A stretch of DNA of 9,975 nucleotides from Bacteroidota bacterium (lineage in GTDB: Bacteria; Bacteroidota; Bacteroidia; Bacteroidales; Prolixibacteraceae). Positions 6,793 through 9,975 of this stretch are shown piece by piece; the stretch's first letter is position 1, and every line of letters starts with the position of its first letter. The notes under the pieces were generated by a model. The model was given only the letters and a program-made list of their open reading frames with translations, was not told the origin of the DNA and did no database searches. Location: positions 6,329 through 16,303 of the forward strand of contig JAMDDG010000339.1 of the NCBI GenBank assembly GCA_023488865.1, given 5' to 3'. The position numbers and the translations under genes were made by a program.

Positions 6793-8007
6793 TTAGAAGG
6801 CGCCTAACAACAAATTGATATCCGTATCCGAAATGGAGAGGGATTTGGCAATATCCCGGTTGGTCAGGATGCCGTTCAACAGGTAAACCCCTTCACAGAA
6901 TCCCCGGTTACCTTTGATGTATTCGGTCACGCCGCCAGACTGGCCGATACCCAATAAAATGGGGGTAAAGATGTTGCTTGCCGCAATCGACGCGGTACGC
7001 GCCACCCGCGATTCGAGGTTGGGCACACAATAATGGATGACCCCATGTTCCTTGTAGGTAGGATTTTTGAGTGTCGTGATCCGGGAGGTCTCAAAACTGC
7101 CGCCCTGGATAATATTGAGATCGATGATCACCGAATTTTCCTTCATTCCCTCCACCATTTCTTCGGGGACGATGATGTTCGGCACTTCGTTCATCGGCAT
7201 GGCTCCCAGCACTACTTCGGCAGTTTTCAGCGCTTTCCGGAGCGCTTTCGGATGGAAAACAGAGGTGGAAACATGTTGCCCCAGCCGGGCCTTCAGGCTC
7301 ATCAGCTTGTAGATGGAATCGTCAAAAACCCTGACAACGGCGCCCATGGCCATGGCCGTTCTGGCTGCCTGTTCGGCCACCGTACCGGAACCCAGGATCA
7401 CCACCTCGGTGGGTGCTACCCCTGTCACTTCGCCTAAAATTACCCCTTTCCCGTTGATGGAGCTAAGCAACTCGCTGGCTACCACCATGGAGATATTTCC
7501 GATTATTTCGCTGCTGATCTGTACCAGTGGAGAGGCCCCGTGTTCATCTTTCAGGTACTCGAAACCGATGGCGGTAATTTTTTTTCGCATCAGTTTCCGC
7601 ACAAATTCGGAGGTCATCAGCGAAAGGTAAACCGGCGAAAAAAGCAACTGGTTGCCCTTCATCAGCTCGGTCTCGTCGCTGGTAAAGGGGGCCATTTTTA
7701 GTACAATATCGCATTGGAAGATTTCTGTTGCATTTTCGCAGATCACGGCACCGGCTTCGGCATAGGCCCTGTCGGAATAATTGGCCTCTGTGCCTGCCCC
7801 TTTCTGAACAAAAACGTTGTGCCCGTTGGAAACTAAAACCTCTACCGCCTGAGGGGTCAGCGGAACGCGAAATTCCACTACATTTCCCTTATCAGGAAAA
7901 CCAATGCTCAATTTGATATTCCGACGGCCGGGCTTGTACAACTCCTCTTTGGGAATCAGTTTATCCTTGGCCCAGACCGAAACATTCTCCTCTTTTCTAT
8001 GGTTCAT
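6793..8007 (-). CDS. Alanine dehydrogenase/PNT-family protein with altered active site
   Basis: From ATG at 8007 the product is 404 residues; a GTG at 8010 would add one, and the residue numbers here use that 405-residue form. It belongs to the alanine dehydrogenase/transhydrogenase-alpha family (usually annotated ald), which interconverts L-alanine and pyruvate with NAD. Seen: EFRVPLTP (46-53, R48 = substrate Arg15 of the M. tuberculosis enzyme), E151 and S167 conserved, Rossmann motif ILGSGTVAE (205-213) with Ala in the third glycine position, D230 ending the second strand, and IHYCVPN (325-331). However, catalytic Lys75 aligns with A107, His96 with Y128 and Asp270 with I301. Canonical alanine dehydrogenase activity is therefore doubtful. 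A ~30-residue N-terminal and a ~45-residue C-terminal extension (ending DINLLLGAF) distinguish it from the 371-residue mycobacterial form. It follows tsaE by 7 bp, so it is co-transcribed with it. Confidence 0.9.
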   Translation of the reverse strand: MNHRKEENVSVWAKDKLIPKEELYKPGRRNIKLSIGFPDKGNVVEFRVPLTPQAVEVLVSNGHNVFVQKGAGTEANYSDRAYAEAGAVICENATEIFQCDIVLKMAPFTSDETELMKGNQLLFSPVYLSLMTSEFVRKLMRKKITAIGFEYLKDEHGASPLVQISSEIIGNISMVVASELLSSINGKGVILGEVTGVAPTEVVILGSGTVAEQAARTAMAMGAVVRVFDDSIYKLMSLKARLGQHVSTSVFHPKALRKALKTAEVVLGAMPMNEVPNIIVPEEMVEGMKENSVIIDLNIIQGGSFETSRITTLKNPTYKEHGVIHYCVPNLESRVARTASIAASNIFTPILLGIGQSGGVTEYIKGNRGFCEGVYLLNGILTNRDIAKSLSISDTDINLLLGAF

Positions 8008-8014
8008 CACTACT

Positions 8015-8431
8015 TTAATTAGATTCTATCATCCGGCTGCCATGCGCTGTTTCAATAATGGTAACCTTCACGGTATTGGGTGGCAGGAGCGGTTCAATTA
8101 ACTCTGGCCACTCAACGAAACAATATTTGTCGCTAAAAAAATATTCTTCATAACCCAGGTCAAAAAGCTCATTCAGACTTTTAATCCGGTAAAAATCGAA
8201 GTGATAAATCTCGCTGGATTGTTCGGTTTCATAGACATTGATCAGGGCAAATGTCGGCGAAGTAACATAATCGGTGACCTGCAATGTTTCGCACAATGCC
8301 TTGATAAAAGTTGTTTTTCCCGAACCCATCTTTCCATAAAAAGCAAAAAACCGGTCGGCAGGATGCGCCTCTATAAATTTTTCTGCAACCTTGTTTATTT
8401 CACTCAACGAGCTGATCTCTGCTTTGAACAT
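8015..8431 (-). CDS. tsaE: TsaE, ATPase of tRNA threonylcarbamoyladenosine (t6A37) synthesis
   Basis: A 138-residue P-loop ATPase that works with TsaB and TsaD to attach threonylcarbamoyl to A37 of ANN-decoding tRNAs; the family is essential in many bacteria. Seen: Walker A GKMGSGKTT (33-41), the switch-like VTSPTFALINVY (56-67), HFDFYRI with D79 in the Mg-binding position, and FVEWPE (105-110), whose E107-W108 match the conserved pair of E. coli YjeE. Length is usual for Bacteroidota. It starts at ATG 8431, preceded by an AT-rich stretch (TTAATTAAC) without a clear Shine-Dalgarno site. It is the first gene of a leftward operon with the alanine dehydrogenase homologue. tsaB and tsaD are not in this window. 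Confidence 0.95.
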   Translation of the reverse strand: MFKAEISSLSEINKVAEKFIEAHPADRFFAFYGKMGSGKTTFIKALCETLQVTDYVTSPTFALINVYETEQSSEIYHFDFYRIKSLNELFDLGYEEYFFSDKYCFVEWPELIEPLLPPNTVKVTIIETAHGSRMIESN

Positions 8432-8451
8432 CTTCAGTTAATTAATAAAAA

Positions 8452-8489
8452 AGCTGTTAGCTGTTGGCTATTGGCTTTTAGCCTTTAGC
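8452..8489. repeat. Heptamer array, GCT-rich
   Basis: Five consecutive 7-mers read AGCTGTT, AGCTGTT, GGCTATT, GGCTTTT, AGCCTTT, followed by AGC. The shared pattern is RGCYNTT. It begins 21 bp upstream of the tsaE start, on the 5' side of that minus-strand gene. Confidence 0.7.
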
Positions 8490-8498
8490 ATAACCCCA

Positions 8499-8526
8499 TC
8501 TCATGTCTCATCTCTCATCTCTCCTT
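8499..8526. repeat. Heptamer array, TCTCATS type
   Basis: Three 7-mers read TCTCATG, TCTCATC, TCTCATC, with a degenerate fourth TCTCCTT. Same period as the array at 8452 but a different unit. Confidence 0.7.
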
Positions 8527-8566
8527 AAAGAGGCATCCCACTTTGTCCTTTAGCCTCTTAACTTTT

Positions 8567-8614
8567 CACAAGGCGTTGCCCCGTGCTGTTACATATTCGG
8601 CCTTCAGCCGAATA
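8567..8614. repeat. Two-hairpin REP-like element
   Basis: First hairpin: CACAAGGC (8567-8574), loop GTT, GCCCCGTG (8578-8585), an 8-bp stem with two adjacent A-C mismatches. An 8-nt spacer (8586-8593) leads to the second: TATTCGGC (8594-8601), loop CTTCA, GCCGAATA (8607-8614), a perfect 8-bp stem. Two short hairpins in fixed spacing resemble REP/BIME elements moved by IS200-like RAYT transposases. No transposase is in the window. The class is inferred from structure; it could also be a bidirectional transcription-end structure. Confidence 0.5.
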
Positions 8615-8644
8615 ATTTAGCGCTCATCTTCCAATCATCCAAGT

Positions 8645-8668
8645 CGTCCCCTCGTCCCCTCGCCTCAT
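8645..8668. repeat. Octamer tandem repeat CGTCCCCT
   Basis: CGTCCCCT at 8645-8652 is repeated exactly at 8653-8660 and followed by a degenerate CGCCTCAT (8661-8668). It sits in the pyrimidine-rich part of the tsaE-gcvH gap. Confidence 0.6.
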
Positions 8669-8760
8669 TTTCTCAACTCTCCGCTCCCCACTTTATCATT
8701 TAAGCCTTTCCTCCCGGTTTCTACTTCAATTTTAATCAATTATTTTTGATAAAAATCAGG

Positions 8761-8790
8761 TTTACGCTATCATTTTTTATCTTAATTTTG
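8761..8790 (+). promoter_or_regulatory. gcvH promoter (Bacteroidota type)
   Basis: The -7 box TAATTTTG at 8783-8790 matches TAnnTTTG exactly. TTTA at 8761-8764 sits about 24 bp upstream centre-to-centre, close to the expected -33 position for TTTG. Transcription would start near 8795, giving a leader of about 20 nt before the ATG at 8816. No glycine riboswitch can fit in such a leader. Confidence 0.6.
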
Positions 8791-8815
8791 AAAAAACATT
8801 AATAATACAAGATCT

Positions 8816-9196
8816 ATGAACATTCCATCGGCTTTGAAATACACCAAAGAACACGAATGGCTCCGCGTTGAAGGAGATGTTGCTTTTGTAGGGATTACCG
8901 ATTTTGCCCAGGGAGAACTTGGGGACATCGTTTTCCTGGAAATCGAAACACTCGGGGAAACACTCGACAAAGAGGAGGTTTTTGGCACCGTTGAAGCTGT
9001 CAAAACCGTATCCGACCTTTTTATGCCGGTTTCAGGAGAAGTTCTTGAAATCAATGAGCTTCTTGAAGAACACCCCGAACTGGTAAACACCGATCCTTAC
9101 GGGAAGGGATGGCTGATAAAGATCACAGTGAAAGATGCCTCAGAAATTGGCGAACTTCTTTCAGCCGAACAATACGCTTCGACGCTGGAAGCATAA
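8816..9196 (+). CDS. gcvH: Glycine cleavage system H protein
   Basis: A 126-residue lipoyl carrier that shuttles the aminomethyl group between the P and T proteins of the cytoplasmic glycine cleavage system. Seen: the N-terminal KYTKEHEWLRVEGD (8-21), GITDFAQGELGDIVFLEI (26-43), and the lipoylation site VEAVKTVSD (59-67), with K63 as the lipoylated lysine. Then PVSGEVLEIN and the C-terminal NTDPYGKGWLIKI, all canonical. Length and residues are normal. Start is the ATG at 8816, close behind a well-formed promoter. It appears to be transcribed alone, since a strong stem-loop follows 40 bp after the stop. The P and T protein genes are not in the window. Confidence 0.97.
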   Translation: MNIPSALKYTKEHEWLRVEGDVAFVGITDFAQGELGDIVFLEIETLGETLDKEEVFGTVEAVKTVSDLFMPVSGEVLEINELLEEHPELVNTDPYGKGWLIKITVKDASEIGELLSAEQYASTLEA

Positions 9197-9236
9197 ACCA
9201 GGCAAACTTCAAGGCCGGATCGATGGTTCGACCCTG

Positions 9237-9267
9237 CATTAAATCCCGTTAACAGCGGGATTTAATG
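9237..9267 (+). terminator. Strong stem-loop terminator after gcvH
   Basis: CATTAAATCCCG (9237-9248) pairs perfectly with CGGGATTTAATG (9256-9267) around a 7-nt loop. Only TTT follows on the plus strand, so termination may be imperfect. On the minus strand the stem is equally strong but also lacks a long T-run. Position 40 bp after the gcvH stop fits a terminator insulating gcvH from the next gene. Confidence 0.7.
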
Positions 9268-9324
9268 TTTCAAGACCCTTGTTTTCCATCCTTTCGCGTA
9301 GACGTATATTATAAAAATTGAAGT

Positions 9325-9332
9325 TATATTTG
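9325..9332 (+). promoter_or_regulatory. -7 box for the GH92 gene
   Basis: TATATTTG matches the Bacteroidota -7 consensus TAnnTTTG exactly. The -33 region lacks a clear TTTG; the nearest TTG (9318-9320) is too close. Transcription would start around 9338, leaving a leader of about 85-90 nt. The weak -33 would fit a promoter needing an activator or alternative sigma factor, but that is inference. Confidence 0.45.
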
Positions 9333-9425
9333 CTACCTGAGTTTTCAGCCGTTAGGTAACCAGCCTTTTAAACAGGCTATTTCATGCAGGTTGATTTCAG
9401 TCTTTTAAATCCATTTTTAATTACC
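9333..9425 (+). other. GH92 gene leader with short inverted repeats
   Basis: Within the leader TACCT (9334-9338) can pair with AGGTA (9354-9358), and AGCCT with AGGCT around TTTAAAC (about 9361-9377). Both stems are only 5 bp. An ATG at 9384 is in frame with the gene and would add 14 residues before the signal peptide, so it is probably not used. Confidence 0.25.
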
Positions 9426-9975
9426 ATGAAAATATTCTATTTTCTCCCGCTCTTTCTGTTGCTGACAGGATTAACTGTCTCTGCTCAAACCACCAATTCA
9501 TCACCTGTCGACTTTGTTAATCCGTTGATGGGAAGCGATTCCAATTACGCTTTGTCGAACGGGAATACTTATCCCGCCATCGCCTTACCCTGGGGAATGA
9601 ATTTCTGGACCCCGCAGACCGGCAAAATGGGGGATGGCTGGATTTATACCTATGATGCCAACAAAATCCAGGGGATCAAACAAACCCACGAACCCAGTCC
9701 CTGGATCAACGACTACGGCCAATTTTCCCTCTTCGCCATGACCAATGTGCTGAAACTCGATGGAGAGAAGCGTGCCAGCTTTTTTTCGCACAAGGCGGAG
9801 ACCGTTAAACCATTCTATTACAGCGTTTATCTGGCCGATTATGACGTAACGGCCGAGGTCACCCCGACCGAACGTGCGGCCATCTTCCAGTTCACTTTCC
9901 CCGAAAATAAAAAATCCTTTTTACTGATCGATGCCTTTAACAAGGGTTCTTACATCAAGATCATCAAGGGTGAAA
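9426..9975 (+). CDS. Secreted GH92 glycosidase (putative alpha-mannosidase), N-terminal part
   Basis: The frame opens at ATG 9426 and runs off the window after 183 codons. GH92 enzymes are Ca-dependent exo-alpha-mannosidases acting on N-glycan or yeast mannan in the periplasm or at the surface. Seen: a signal peptide MKIFYFLPLFLLLTGLTVSA with likely cleavage before Q21 and no lipobox cysteine, so the product is probably periplasmic. Then the GH92 N-domain pattern: VDFVNPLMGSDS (28-39), NTYPAIALPWGMNFWTPQTG (47-66), and QTHEPSPWINDYGQF (86-100). That last segment replaces the SHTHLSG-like motif I remember from many characterised mannosidases, hinting at another subgroup. Catalytic residues lie in the missing C-terminal domain, so activity cannot be judged. 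It has its own promoter box and stands apart from gcvH. Confidence 0.88.
   Translation, partial: MKIFYFLPLFLLLTGLTVSAQTTNSSPVDFVNPLMGSDSNYALSNGNTYPAIALPWGMNFWTPQTGKMGDGWIYTYDANKIQGIKQTHEPSPWINDYGQFSLFAMTNVLKLDGEKRASFFSHKAETVKPFYYSVYLADYDVTAEVTPTERAAIFQFTFPENKKSFLLIDAFNKGSYIKIIKGE

Larger units (their letters stand above)
8537..8707. repeat. Degenerate direct repeat pair (8537-8556 and 8687-8707)
   Basis: CCCACTTTGTCCTTTAGCCT at 8537-8556 recurs at 8687-8707 with two substitutions and one inserted A. The copies are 150 bp apart and flank the two-hairpin element and the octamer duplication, as if an ancestral unit had been duplicated or interrupted. Only the two end segments are repeats; the span between them is not. 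Confidence 0.55.
8432..8815. other. Gene-free 384-bp divergent region packed with micro-repeats
   Basis: This stretch separates divergent tsaE and gcvH. It holds, left to right: an AT-rich tsaE leader, two heptamer arrays (8452-8489, 8499-8526), a 7-bp stem AAGAGGC/GCCTCTT (8528-8534 with 8553-8559, 18-nt loop), a two-hairpin element (8567-8614), an octamer duplication (8645-8668), a degenerate dispersed repeat pair, and the gcvH promoter. The plus strand is markedly pyrimidine-rich between about 8496 and 8720. I see no coding frame with protein-like composition. Confidence 0.7.

Noticed and set aside
7033..7437. A 134-residue plus-strand open frame antisense to the alanine dehydrogenase homologue
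   Set aside because: His- and Gly-rich shadow composition; the minus-strand frame gives a complete family match.
8432..8815. CRISPR array or small RNA gene in the repeat-rich gap
   Set aside because: The repeats are 7-8 bp tandem units without spacers, and no promoter plus terminator pair outlines an RNA gene.
8791..8815. Glycine riboswitch upstream of gcvH
   Set aside because: The inferred transcript start leaves only about 20 nt of leader, far too short for the aptamer.

Overview
The window looks like chromosomal DNA of a Bacteroidota bacterium, probably Bacteroidales or Marinilabiliales-like. Evidence: exact matches to the Bacteroidota -7 promoter box TAnnTTTG before several genes, no clear Shine-Dalgarno sites, a YfhO-type membrane protein and a Wzx-like flippase of the kind common in this phylum, a GH92 glycosidase, and the intergenic micro-repeats I associate with these genomes. 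The order is inferred only. I see no rRNA, tRNA, CRISPR array, insertion sequence or phage gene.

Left part (1-4735): a YfhO-family multi-spanning membrane protein runs leftward off the window edge and has no stop here. It diverges across 89 bp from a rightward pair, a MOP-superfamily glycan flippase (probable TTG start at 1487) and a family 2 glycosyltransferase 5 bp behind it. Together these suggest assembly and export of a surface glycan. A small single-span membrane protein of unknown function follows.

Middle part (4736-8431): a cytoplasmic type I pullulanase (glycogen or alpha-glucan debranching) is bracketed by two short elements with 9-base periodicity. Convergent to it is a leftward operon, tsaE (ATPase for the t6A tRNA modification) followed after 7 bp by an alanine dehydrogenase/transhydrogenase-fold protein. 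By direct alignment with the mycobacterial enzyme, that protein lacks three catalytic residues.

Right part (8432-9975): a 384-bp gene-free stretch packed with heptamer and octamer repeats and a two-hairpin REP-like element leads to the gcvH promoter. gcvH (lipoyl carrier of glycine cleavage) ends at a strong 12-bp stem-loop. A secreted GH92 glycosidase, truncated by the window edge, follows behind its own -7 box and a leader of about 90 nt.

I did not find a convincing undescribed multi-gene system. The most interesting items are the altered active site of the alanine dehydrogenase homologue, the composite repeat region before gcvH, and the repeat elements flanking the pullulanase gene.
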